Assembly (NCBI RefSeq): GCF_008033115.1
Contig: NZ_CP041203.1
Location: forward strand, 930,001-994,000
Length of the DNA stretch: 64,000 nt
Direction: 5' to 3'
DNA from: Cellulomonas sp. Y8
GTDB taxonomy: Bacteria; Actinomycetota; Actinomycetes; Actinomycetales; Cellulomonadaceae
The stretch's first letter is position 1. Each line of letters begins with the position of its first letter. This document shows, one piece after another, positions 29,986 to 38,058 of the stretch. The notes below the pieces were generated by a model. It did not search any database. It was not told the origin of the DNA and saw nothing but the letters and a program-made list of their open reading frames with translations. The position numbers and the translations under genes were made by a program.

Positions 29986-30216
29986 TCAGGCCGCAGCGGG
30001 CACGAAGCGCCCGACCGCCTGCTCGACCGGTCCGCCCAGCATTTGCCGAAACAGGACGTCGAGCTGCATGGCGACTGCGGCGTCGAGGTACACCTCGCCG
30101 CAGTTGTCGCAGATCTCCACGGGCACGTCACGCACGACCGCGAGGCGGCCGTCGCGCTCGACGACCCGGGGACGCGTGGCCGGCACCCGTGTGCCGTCGC
30201 ACCTGGCGCAGTCCAT
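29986..30216 (-). CDS. YgiT-type zinc finger protein
   Basis: A 76-residue protein with two CxxC pairs (CARC at 3-6, CDNC near 36-39) in the YgiT/MqsA N-terminal zinc-finger arrangement, followed by a helical tail ending VGRFVPAAA. This domain is usually the antitoxin half of a toxin pair (for example with a DUF4258 toxin). No toxin is found next to it. The ATG at 30216 follows AAAGGAGG at good spacing, so expression is likely. Confidence 0.75.
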   Translation of the reverse strand: MDCARCDGTRVPATRPRVVERDGRLAVVRDVPVEICDNCGEVYLDAAVAMQLDVLFRQMLGGPVEQAVGRFVPAAA

Positions 30217-30403
30217 CAGCGCCTCCTTTCGCTGTGGCCCGGCTTCGAGTGTGCCAGGCGTGCACGTCAACCAAGCTGCGCCCCGGCACGACAGCGTCAT
30301 CCCGTGACGCTTCGCGGCCGAGTCCGTCATCGTGCTGCGTAGCTCACCGCAAGCCGTGCCTGCGGTATCTGAACGGATACGCTCGTTGGTGGAGGTGGTC
30401 GAC

Positions 30404-30919
30404 GTGATCACGTCGGTGGTGCGCGGAGCGCGCGAGCGCGCCGGCCTCACGCAGGGCGAGCTGGCACGTCGGGCCGGGACGTCACGCCCGACTGTGTCGG
30501 CGTACGAGGCCGGCAGGAAGTCCCCGAGCCTGGCGACCGCGCAACGGCTGCTCGCCGCCCTTGGGGCCCACCTGGTCGCCGAGGACGACATCGTGTTCAC
30601 CGACGTCCCCGTCGGCAGAGGCCGCACCGTCGCCGTCCCGAACCACCTGCCACGGCTGCCCGTCGAGCAGGCGCTCGCAGTCGTGGAAATGCCGCTGCAC
30701 GTGTCGTGGTCTACACCGGACCGACGTGTGAACCTGGCTGACCGTCACACGCGAGCCCGAGCGTACGAGCAGCTGCTCATCGAAGGAACCGCCCCGGACA
30801 TCGCCGCGATGATCGACGGGGCGTTGCTCGCGGACCTGTGGGCACAGCTGGTCCTACCCCTTGCGGTCCGCGAAGCATGGGCGCCGCTGATCACGGCAGC
30901 AACGGGTCGCGTCGCGTGA
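30404..30919 (+). CDS. XRE-family transcriptional regulator
   Basis: A 171-residue protein: an XRE helix-turn-helix at 8-65 (ARERAGLTQGELARRAGTSRPTVSAYEAGRKSP) followed by an unassigned helical domain. GTG 30404 is 8 bases after GGAGG (30391-30395); an in-frame upstream GTG at 30332 has no site. The last 29 bases overlap the end of the convergent gene on the other strand. Proteins of this form often regulate a nearby toxin or nucleotidyltransferase gene; the upstream YgiT-type gene is divergent. Confidence 0.75.
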   Translation: MITSVVRGARERAGLTQGELARRAGTSRPTVSAYEAGRKSPSLATAQRLLAALGAHLVAEDDIVFTDVPVGRGRTVAVPNHLPRLPVEQALAVVEMPLHVSWSTPDRRVNLADRHTRARAYEQLLIEGTAPDIAAMIDGALLADLWAQLVLPLAVREAWAPLITAATGRVA

Positions 30920-31643
30920 ACGGCCGCCCATCGGGTAGTCCCACAGCGGGGAACGTCGTCCACACGGCGAGCTCCCCACACGTCCCCGCAGGCGCTTCCC
31001 ACGCCGGCGCCTCGCTGTAGTCCAATGTCCAGAACGCCCTCTGCGGCATCCCACGCTCCTCAAGCGCACGATCCAGCATCCCGAGCGCCACCGATGCAAG
31101 CGCGTCCAACCCGCGCACGCTCGACGACTCCTCGGGCCGCAGCTCCTGGCGGTCAAGCACCTTGACCTCGTCATCCGACAGCACGAACTCGATCTCGGTC
31201 GGCGCGCCGTCCACCAGCTCCATGCGGACAGCAGCTCGTCTCATCGCACCGCGCACCGACCGCGTAGCCGGTCGTACCGCAACGGCAACCTCGACTTCGG
31301 CGCCGTCAGCGACGACATCCACCACAGCTGTGGCCCAATCCGCCGCGAGCCCGAAGAAGGCGAGGTCGAACTCCAGCGCGGCCCGAGCGCAGGCGACAGC
31401 TGACTCCGGCGAGCCACGGTCGGCGCCCCTACCAGCCCACACCCTCTCGGCGGCTGCCATGGCCTGGACCGACACGCTCGTTTGCCACGAAGCCTCCTCG
31501 CGCGCGAACAGGACAATGTCACCGTCCAGTGGGATCCGTCCGACTCCGCGATCGCCGAACGCCAGCCGGATCGACGCCGACGTGACCGCGTCGACGGCCG
31601 CGCTCGTGTCCTCGCCACGCTCCATCCGGCCAGACTGCACCAT
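30891..31643 (-). CDS. unknown protein, island family A (copy 1)
   Basis: A 250-residue soluble protein I do not recognise. It is clearly homologous to 46848-47564 in the same island: FGDRGVGRIPLDGDIVLF against FGDRGVGALPVDGDLTLT, EFVLSDD against EFVLSDA, and a C-terminal block FWTLDYSEAPAWE...WTTFP against FWSLSFGEGPAWE...WTTVP. Start ATG 31643 (AGAGG upstream) matches the paralogue length; ATG 31625 is an alternative. Predicted mixed alpha/beta, no membrane segment. Confidence 0.7.
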   Translation of the reverse strand: MVQSGRMERGEDTSAAVDAVTSASIRLAFGDRGVGRIPLDGDIVLFAREEASWQTSVSVQAMAAAERVWAGRGADRGSPESAVACARAALEFDLAFFGLAADWATAVVDVVADGAEVEVAVAVRPATRSVRGAMRRAAVRMELVDGAPTEIEFVLSDDEVKVLDRQELRPEESSSVRGLDALASVALGMLDRALEERGMPQRAFWTLDYSEAPAWEAPAGTCGELAVWTTFPAVGLPDGRPFTRRDPLLP

Positions 31644-31795
31644 CCACGCCTCTGCTCGCGGACGAGCACGACAGGTCGTGTGGATGGCCATCGCGCACGC
31701 GCGGATCATCGCGCGCTTCTGAACTGGGTGCACGACCCGGGAAGCCCGCGGGACGCAGCCGAGCCGACCCCCCACCGACGAGCGGCCTGCTGGCG

Positions 31796-31826
31796 TTGAC
31801 TCGGCCCGACCGAGACGGTCTACAGT
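31796..31826 (+). promoter_or_regulatory. putative promoter of the HipB-like gene
   Basis: TTGACT (31796-31801) and TACAGT (31821-31826) with 19-base spacing, followed by an unusually AT-rich leader (31827-31870) before the ATG at 31879. The AT-rich leader likely holds the operator. Confidence 0.45.
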
Positions 31827-31878
31827 GCTTATAAATCGCACGTTAGGCGTCTTATTCTCGGCTTATGAACGGTCCCGC

Positions 31879-32214
31879 ATGGTGAAGCAGGCTCGCACGT
31901 ACCTCCCCTCCACCAACTACGCCCTCATGGCGATCGGCGCGCAGATCGGCGCAGCCCGCCGGGAGCTGAGGTGGACCGCGTCCGACCTTGCGGGGCGGTT
32001 GGGCGTGACACCAGCCCTCGTCGCCCGCATCGAGAAGGGTGCTCCGGGAACGGCTGTGGGAACCGTGTTCGAGGCGGCGGTCGTGTGCGGCGTCCCGCTG
32101 TTCCAGGCTGAGCCCCTTGAGCTACAGCGAGTTGCCGAGCACGAGCGGATGCGTGTGGCTCTTCTGCCCCGAAGGGTGCGACACCGCCCACCCGAGATCA
32201 GCGACGACTTCTGA
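31879..32214 (+). CDS. HipB-like XRE protein
   Basis: A 111-residue protein with an XRE domain at about 20-75 (IGAARRELRWTASDLAGRLGVTPALVARIEKG). It resembles HipB-type antitoxins that sit immediately upstream of hipA kinases. Here no hipA follows: the next gene is on the opposite strand. The C-terminal 35 residues are Arg-rich. It could be a solitary regulator or a remnant. Confidence 0.7.
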   Translation: MVKQARTYLPSTNYALMAIGAQIGAARRELRWTASDLAGRLGVTPALVARIEKGAPGTAVGTVFEAAVVCGVPLFQAEPLELQRVAEHERMRVALLPRRVRHRPPEISDDF

Positions 32215-32370
32215 TCCGTAGTCAGATGCTGGGTGTGGTCGGCCCCGCGACCGGGGATTGTGCGGGGTGAGTCGAACGCGTCCACCAGGACCTACGTCGG
32301 CCATGTGTAGGTTCCAAGCCACAACGGTCCACCCCGCGGATGCGGCGGTCAACCCTCAGCACTGAGGTGT

Positions 32371-33216
32371 TCAGGCGGGATCGTCGAGTTCGTTCTGCTC
32401 CGCGCGTGTTGTCTCGCCAGCGGGCGCCGCGGGGGCGACCACGCGCGCCCAAGCGTCATCGAGCGGTTGCGTCAGATCAGCAGGCGCGGGGGTCCCCGGC
32501 GGCGCGACGTGCAGCGTTACCTCGCGCTCGTAGGCGGGATCAGCGACGACTGGGTCAGTCCACGCCCGGGGCGCGAGGGTGAGCTCGCCGTGCTTTTCGA
32601 GTTCGCGAACTGCGTCCAGGATGTTGAGCGACTCGACCATCATGTAGGCGATCAGGGGGACGGCCGCCCGGAACCGGTCACCGACGTCCCACCCCTTCGT
32701 CCGCTCGAGATGATCGACGTCGTGGTGAACCACGTCACCATAGATCCATGCTCTGGCGAGCTCGGCGTGGTCGGTCTGACCGCTTTCGCCCGTGGTCGTG
32801 GACTCCCACGTCGCGGAGAAGCCTGATGTCCCATCCGATGTCTCAGCGGTGCGGCGCTTCCACATCTTGCGCACTTTGCTGGTCCACTCACGGATGCCCT
32901 CGCGCTCGGAACTGCCCGCCGTGAGCGAGTCGATCGCTTTCAGGACAGCGAGGACGGAGACGTCGGTGAGCAGCAGCGGGCGAACTCGAGCTGCCGCGGA
33001 CTCCACCTGCTCCTCAGGCGGGAAGTCGTAGCGAAGGTAGGACTTCCCGTCCCGCTGGTTGAAGGTCATGGGCCCCGTGGAGAGCTGTCGCAGCTTGTCG
33101 AGATCGCTTGCCAGCGAGTGGGACTCGATGCGCCGCGCTCGCGCGACGAACGTCTCGAGTCGCGCAAGGTCGCGTCGCCGCTGCTGCTCGCGGGGATCGG
33201 AAACCGGGTCGCTCAT
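32371..33216 (-). CDS. hypothetical protein
   Basis: A 281-residue soluble protein with no family I recognise. It is mostly helical; the middle contains WIYGDVVHHD followed by a region (GDRFRAAVPLIAYMMVESLNILDAVREL) that may pack as a helical bundle. AGGAGA lies 8-9 bases before ATG 33216. The histidine-rich HHDVDH segment could bind metal, which is speculative. The next gene upstream (DUF3892) is 76 bases away in the same direction and may be cotranscribed. Confidence 0.65.
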   Translation of the reverse strand: MSDPVSDPREQQRRRDLARLETFVARARRIESHSLASDLDKLRQLSTGPMTFNQRDGKSYLRYDFPPEEQVESAAARVRPLLLTDVSVLAVLKAIDSLTAGSSEREGIREWTSKVRKMWKRRTAETSDGTSGFSATWESTTTGESGQTDHAELARAWIYGDVVHHDVDHLERTKGWDVGDRFRAAVPLIAYMMVESLNILDAVRELEKHGELTLAPRAWTDPVVADPAYEREVTLHVAPPGTPAPADLTQPLDDAWARVVAPAAPAGETTRAEQNELDDPA

Positions 33217-33292
33217 CAGGCTTCTCCTGTCGGCTCGTGGTCGTGGTGCGGTAGAAGCCGGCGCCGCCCTGCTGGCCGGCGCCGGCTTCTCC

Positions 33293-33547
33293 TCAGAGCC
33301 GCGGGAGGTTGTCGAGGTTGTTGCGCGTGATGGTGTCGGCGGTGCTGTGGAGGTACTCCGTGCCCCACCGAGTGCGGCCCACGACGATGTCGGCGTGGAC
33401 GGGGTAGTCCACGTAGTAGTTCTCGACGCCGCCCTTGATGCGGGAGATGGCGGTCGTCACCGGCAGCCGCCACCGGTCCTTGACGCCGATCGCGGTGATG
33501 TCACCGGACTGATCCTTGCTGACGTGCGTTACGCGGTACTTGTCCAT
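33293..33547 (-). CDS. DUF3892 family protein
   Basis: An 84-residue protein that follows the DUF3892 pattern: THVSKDQSGDITAIGV, RLPVTTAISRIKGG, YYVDYP, and the C-terminal DTITRNNLDNLP. Members are small, widespread in bacteria and mobile elements, and uncharacterised. A GAGGAGG lies upstream of ATG 33547. Confidence 0.8.
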   Translation of the reverse strand: MDKYRVTHVSKDQSGDITAIGVKDRWRLPVTTAISRIKGGVENYYVDYPVHADIVVGRTRWGTEYLHSTADTITRNNLDNLPRL

Positions 33548-34432
33548 GGCAGCCCCCTCCTCGGAGGCAGCGCGGCGAAGACCGGCGCTCCGGCCTCGCG
33601 GGCGCGCCCGATTGACGCTCCCGCGAGGCCCGGAGGTAGTGTCGACTTGTTCCCGCCAAAGAACGCCGTCGACCCCGAGCCAGCCCGCTTCCCACGATCA
33701 GCGGTCGCTGACCGGGGTCGTCGTGCTTCGCCTGACACACTACCTGTGGTGCCCGACATCGGAACCCAGCACTACTTCTGGTGTTACACGTGTGGCATTC
33801 GATCGGAAGACGCAGTGCTACTTCGTCCACAGGGGCGAGCGTGAGCGCGCGCTCAAGCAGTCCGCGCACTTGCTGGACGGTTGCACCTTCGTCCATAGGA
33901 GTTCCCAGAGCGATCCACAACTGCACGCACAAGACCGCGCGCTGGGAAGCGCGCGGAGGACACATCCAGATGGATACGCCGCTCTTCGGCGTGGCGTGCG
34001 CGCTTTGGCGTGTCGCGCTGGAGCAGCAGAGCTCGAAACCGGAGAACGGACCGGCTGTGGCGGCGGCCGTCCGGACCGTCGCGCCGAAGATCGCGCATCC
34101 GCATGGCTCTCGCGCTGCTCGCCAGCGAGGTCGCGATCGAGGCGCTGGATCTACCGCTGCAGCCGCAGCTGCTCCTCGCTCGCCGCGCCCCTCCTGCTGA
34201 TGGCGCTCGCTCTGGTGCTGGTCAAGAGCGCGGTAACCGGGGCGGACGCACCGGCGACGACGAGGCGATGCCCCGTTCGAGTCGATCTCGGCCGGCGGTG
34301 AGGGCAGGCAATGCCGCTCGAGAGGCACGGCATTCAACCCCATAACGTTCACCGCGCCCCCCCGCCGCGGGGGACCCGTCAGTTCGTAGTGCCGCAAGTC
34401 CGGCTGAATCTGCCACTCGAACACTTTGGGCG
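33548..34432. other. gene-poor stretch, no supported gene
   Basis: Nearly 900 bases with long but unconvincing frames on both strands. They have no recognisable domain, no ribosome site and poor codon use. It may be decayed DNA. The GC content is lower than in the flanking core genes. Confidence 0.45.
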
Positions 34433-35626
34433 GTGCAAGATCAGACTGTGAGCGACCCGCTGTTGCCCGATCCGCCCGCTGCGGCAGACCCGTCGGCCGT
34501 CTTCGACGGAGCAGACGTGGTGCTTGACGCGAACGTCCTGCTCTCGTTGTACCGGGTGAGCGCCACCACGCGGGATGCCTGGTTCGAGGCGCTCGACCGA
34601 CTCCATGACCGGCTGGTCATGCCCCATCAGGTCGCGATCGAGTTCATGCGCAACTCCGACTCGGTCCGCACCAGCCTTGCGGCCTCCTACATCGACCTCA
34701 TCAACGAGATCGAGAAGCTACCCAGCCGCCCCGCGGCGATCTTCGGCGGAGGACGTCACGTCCATGCCGACCGCATCGCCGACCTGCGAGCCACCGTGCA
34801 GCCCCACGTCGACGCCCTGCTCGTTGACCTTCGCGCGGCGCGCGATCAGGACCGCGCCCTTGTCGACGCCGATAACGACGTCGTCATGCACAAGGTCCGC
34901 GCGTTGTACGGCCGTCGCGTGCTGCGCCAGCCCACCAGCGATGTGCTTCGCGCGCGAGTGCGGGACTTCATGGACTATCGGCTACCGAACCGAATTCCAC
35001 CGGGCTGGAAGGACGGGGCCACCAAATCAATCCCGCGAAACGCAGCGGGCGACTACCTACTTTGGGCAGAGGTCCTCGAGCACGCCGCCGCGGTGCGGCG
35101 ACCGGTCCTGATGGTCACCGACGACGCCAAGGACGACTGGTGGCTCAAGCAGGCAGGCACGATGTCAGCCCAGCCCGAACTCGTAGAAGAGTTTGCCCGG
35201 GTTGTGGGACTGGAGTACGCGCAAGTGACCTCGAAGGACTTCCTCGAGCTCGCGCAGCGACAGCTCGGGCTTGGATCCGATCGCCAGGCAGTCGACGAGA
35301 CCGCCGAAGCGGCGCAGGCTTCGGAGAACGGCGGCCTGTCGATCGAGGAGTGGGTCGAGCGGTTCGACGAGATGTACGCCAGGCTTGCGGAAGACGAGCG
35401 GGAACGCCTTCTCCACGACCTCAGAATCGCCGGCCGCACCCGGTCGTGGGGCACGCCGCGACCGGGTCCAGCCCGGTTTCGTCTCGTGGCGGTTGCGGAT
35501 GCCACCGACGACGCCCGGAGGGAAGCACGCGACGAGGCCCTCCGGCAAGCATTGCTCCGCGTCGCCGAGTCCCACACGTCCAGCACCTCGACCGAACCCC
35601 CAGACAAGCAGAGCGACGAGTTGTAG
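34433..35626 (+). CDS. PIN-like nuclease domain protein
   Basis: A 397-residue protein whose first 250 residues form a PIN-like (PIN_8/DUF4935) domain. Acidic active-site candidates are Asp32 (VLDANVLL), Glu70 (HQVAIEF), Asp207 (GDYLLW) and Asp230/231 (MVTDD). The remainder is helical and ends in a charged tail. Domains of this class are metal-dependent RNases, and this long form occurs in defence islands; target RNA is unknown. GTG 34433 is used, and GTG 34448 is an alternative. It stands alone, with no obvious antitoxin beside it. Confidence 0.75.
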   Translation: MQDQTVSDPLLPDPPAAADPSAVFDGADVVLDANVLLSLYRVSATTRDAWFEALDRLHDRLVMPHQVAIEFMRNSDSVRTSLAASYIDLINEIEKLPSRPAAIFGGGRHVHADRIADLRATVQPHVDALLVDLRAARDQDRALVDADNDVVMHKVRALYGRRVLRQPTSDVLRARVRDFMDYRLPNRIPPGWKDGATKSIPRNAAGDYLLWAEVLEHAAAVRRPVLMVTDDAKDDWWLKQAGTMSAQPELVEEFARVVGLEYAQVTSKDFLELAQRQLGLGSDRQAVDETAEAAQASENGGLSIEEWVERFDEMYARLAEDERERLLHDLRIAGRTRSWGTPRPGPARFRLVAVADATDDARREARDEALRQALLRVAESHTSSTSTEPPDKQSDEL

Positions 35627-35769
35627 GCCGAGACGACCCACATCGCGATCACCTTCCCCCGCCTCAGCGCGCGCGGACCGGGCCGACACTCCGAGGGCTG
35701 CGAACCGCTGTCACCTATCCGTGCAGCAGACCCTTCGTGGCTTCCCTGCCCCAGGGCGATGCACGCTGG

Positions 35770-36537
35770 GTGGTGGCTCAGGGGATCCCTGACGTTCCGC
35801 TGCGCCGACCCCGCGATCTGCGGATCCTCACCGCGCACCTGCTCATCGACCGGGCGTGGCACTCACCGATCGCATCCGACGGCATCGGCCCACGCAGCGA
35901 GACCGCCGACGCGCAGACCCGCCGTGGTCTGCAGCGGTACGTCCGGGAGAGCTCACGTCCCACAGGCATGACCGACGCGACGATCCGTGCCCGCATCGAG
36001 GTGCACGGGGACGGCGCTGTGATGGTCGCGTTCACTCGCGGGGGCGCACTGCCGCGCGAGGGCCGGCAGCGTGGGCAAGTTCCGATCGACGACCTGGCGT
36101 CCACCGCGATCGACTTCTTCGCCCTGCTGTGGGAGGCCCGCACGACACTGCGGGTCGCCAGTGACTACACCGCCCGTCTCACCGTCACCCCGCCGACGGA
36201 GGTCTTCCGCCGCCCGGACCCGCAGACCCCCGGTGGTTACCTGCCGTGGGACGAGGAGCACCGCGTCCGCGGATACCTACCCGTCACGGGCCCGATCGTG
36301 GCCGGCGAAGGCCTGGAAGGCGCCGCGCGCTCTTGGTTCGACCTCGCGATCGACGCGATCAACCAGACGGGATACGCCTGGTGGCCGCGTGGGGTGGACG
36401 AACTCGTCGACCGCATGCAGCGCGGCCATCCCCGCCCAGACGGATCGGGCAGCCCCGCACCAGACACTGACCGACAGGACGCAGCGCTCGGGCGCCCGGT
36501 GACCAACGACAGGCTCGACGCGCGAAGGGCGACATAG
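35770..36537 (+). CDS. hypothetical protein, 5' end uncertain
   Basis: An unrecognised protein of about 255 residues if read from GTG 35770. Coding character (codon use and sequence such as RILTAHLLIDRAWHSP) begins before the first ATG (35968, which would leave 189 residues). Neither start has a ribosome site, so it may have lost its true 5' end. The segment IDFFALLWEARTTLRVASDYTARL and the following charged region look like a compact soluble domain. The C-terminal 40 residues appear disordered. Confidence 0.5.
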   Translation: MVAQGIPDVPLRRPRDLRILTAHLLIDRAWHSPIASDGIGPRSETADAQTRRGLQRYVRESSRPTGMTDATIRARIEVHGDGAVMVAFTRGGALPREGRQRGQVPIDDLASTAIDFFALLWEARTTLRVASDYTARLTVTPPTEVFRRPDPQTPGGYLPWDEEHRVRGYLPVTGPIVAGEGLEGAARSWFDLAIDAINQTGYAWWPRGVDELVDRMQRGHPRPDGSGSPAPDTDRQDAALGRPVTNDRLDARRAT

Positions 36538-36775
36538 GCGCGACCGACGCAGCACCACCGGACCGTCAAGTTCGTGCCCTGATCCCGCGGGAGCACCCCA
36601 GGCGGGCCTCGCTCTCGGGCCTTGGCCACCGCCAGGCCTGCTCGCAACGCGATGACCTCAAGTCACCCCCAAGAAGCGCAGGGCCCGGGCGTACTGCACC
36701 CTCCCGCGAGGTGGTTGACCGCCTTCAGGTCGCGTCGGCGAGCGGAACCGCGGCGACCTGGCCCATTCCTTCAGT

Positions 36776-36789
36776 CGAACGTGTGTTCG
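36776..36789 (+). promoter_or_regulatory. LexA/SOS box
   Basis: CGAACGTGTGTTCG matches the actinobacterial LexA operator CGAAC-N4-GTTCG perfectly and is palindromic to 16 bases. A -10 box TACGAT follows at 36791-36796 and the GTG of the next gene at 36803, so LexA would cover the promoter. Confidence 0.75.
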
Positions 36790-36802
36790 ATACGATCGGT
36801 TG

Positions 36803-37060
36803 GTGAGTCGCCCGACCAGTAGCACCCCATTCCCACAGCGAGCCAGGTCGCTGATGCCCAAGCAGTACGGCGCCGACGAGCACCGACCCGAGCGCGCCAT
36901 CCCGGTGCGCGCCTGGGTGCTCACCGTGAACGGCGAAGACCTCGAAGTCGACGGCGACGCCGTCGCATGGACCAAGAGAGCGGTCAGGATCCGGTTCGTC
37001 GATCGCTTCGACCACCTCGATCACGCATGGGTCTGGGTCGGTGCCGTCACGCGGCGGTGA
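36803..37060 (+). CDS. small SOS-controlled protein
   Basis: An 85-residue protein starting at GTG 36803, 6 bases after a -10 box, hence probably a leaderless transcript. The body has a beta-rich basic region (AWVLTVNGEDLEVDGDAVAWTKRAVRIRFVDRFDHLDHAWVWV, quoted here only by its limits 38-80) that resembles a small barrel. No family recognised. The perfect LexA box directly upstream predicts induction by DNA damage, which is often the cue for excision or activation of integrated elements. Confidence 0.6.
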   Translation: MSRPTSSTPFPQRARSLMPKQYGADEHRPERAIPVRAWVLTVNGEDLEVDGDAVAWTKRAVRIRFVDRFDHLDHAWVWVGAVTRR

Positions 37061-37431
37061 CGATGCGCTCAGTCGGACGGACCGCGCCGTTCCGATCTCG
37101 CACGAGATCAGCGCGCCGGCGTCGATCCCCCCGCACGTGCCGTCGTTCTCTGCAACGACTGTCTCCACTGACCGGCACGAGTCGGCGGGCCTGCGGCTCG
37201 CCAGACTGGGATCGAAGGAGGGTCGCCGCGGTCGTCGGACGCCGAGCAACACAAAGGTCGTCCGGACAGCGTCCGGACCACCAGGGCTGCTCCAACACAC
37301 CGACAACCGCGAGCATGAGCAGAACGGTCGGCGACGCGGCGAGAACGCGTGCGCCACGGGAGACGACGCCATCGACCCCGCCCCGCGCAGACCCACCTCC
37401 GCCTACTGTTGCCACAGATGGGAGGTGCCTG
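37061..37431. other. intergenic with one inverted repeat
   Basis: About 370 bases with no supported gene. A short inverted repeat GATCTCG-CA-CGAGATC lies at 37094-37109 and could be an operator or weak hairpin. Confidence 0.45.
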
Positions 37432-37869
37432 GTGGTCACCACGATGAAGGCGAACAACGCCGTCAAACGCGACCTCGACATGGTCGTCGAAGCAGCAACC
37501 CATCGGCTCTCCCCCACCTCGCCCGTGCTCGCTCTGCTACAGAACCTCGCCTCAGCCGTGACCCGCGGCGCAGACGTCACAGTGCTCCCGCACGACCAGG
37601 AGCTCACCCCGACCGAAGCCGCCTCCCTGATCAACATCAGCCGCCAGCACCTGCTTACCTACCTCAACTCCGGCGTGCTGACCTCCACCACAGTCGGAAC
37701 ACACCGCCGCATCAAGGTCGTCCACCTCCTCGACTTCAACGAACGCCGCAAGACGGCACGCGCAGACCTGGGCGACGCCCGCAAGAGCGCCCAAACAGCA
37801 CAACGACGCCACCCGGGCACACCACGACCACTCAGCGACGCCGCACTGACCACCCTCGACACGCTCTAA
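37432..37869 (+). CDS. excisionase-type HTH protein, antitoxin-like
   Basis: A 145-residue protein with a central excisionase/MerR-type winged helix (ELTPTEAASLINISRQHLLTYLNSG, then THRRIKVVHLLDF). This N-terminal helical plus HTH form is common in antitoxins paired with PIN toxins, where the toxin follows in the same operon; none follows here. GTG 37432 is preceded by GGAGG at 37421-37425. The Thr/Arg/Pro-rich tail after about 125 may be replaced sequence. Alternatively it regulates the element. Confidence 0.65.
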   Translation: MVTTMKANNAVKRDLDMVVEAATHRLSPTSPVLALLQNLASAVTRGADVTVLPHDQELTPTEAASLINISRQHLLTYLNSGVLTSTTVGTHRRIKVVHLLDFNERRKTARADLGDARKSAQTAQRRHPGTPRPLSDAALTTLDTL

Positions 37870-38058
37870 CGCAACGAACGCCCGGCCCACCACAAACTCG
37901 AGCACCCTCAACTCAACAGCTCCACCGTCACCACCCACCCCGCCACCAGCACCGGCGAAGCCCCCGCCGCTCGACATGCAAGCCCCGATCCCCGATCCCA
38001 GCGCGTGCGGCACACTCTCGCGCTAGGTCGCAGCCCGCTCACCGAGCCGGACCGGGAC

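Noticed and set aside
33516..34301. Long frame on the + strand in the gene-poor stretch
   Set aside because: Unbalanced Arg/Ser composition, no ribosome site, no recognisable motif, and competing frames on both strands.
35770..36537. HsdM or other methylase for the restriction genes
   Set aside because: No NPPY/NPPF or SAM-binding motif here or in any other gene of the island.
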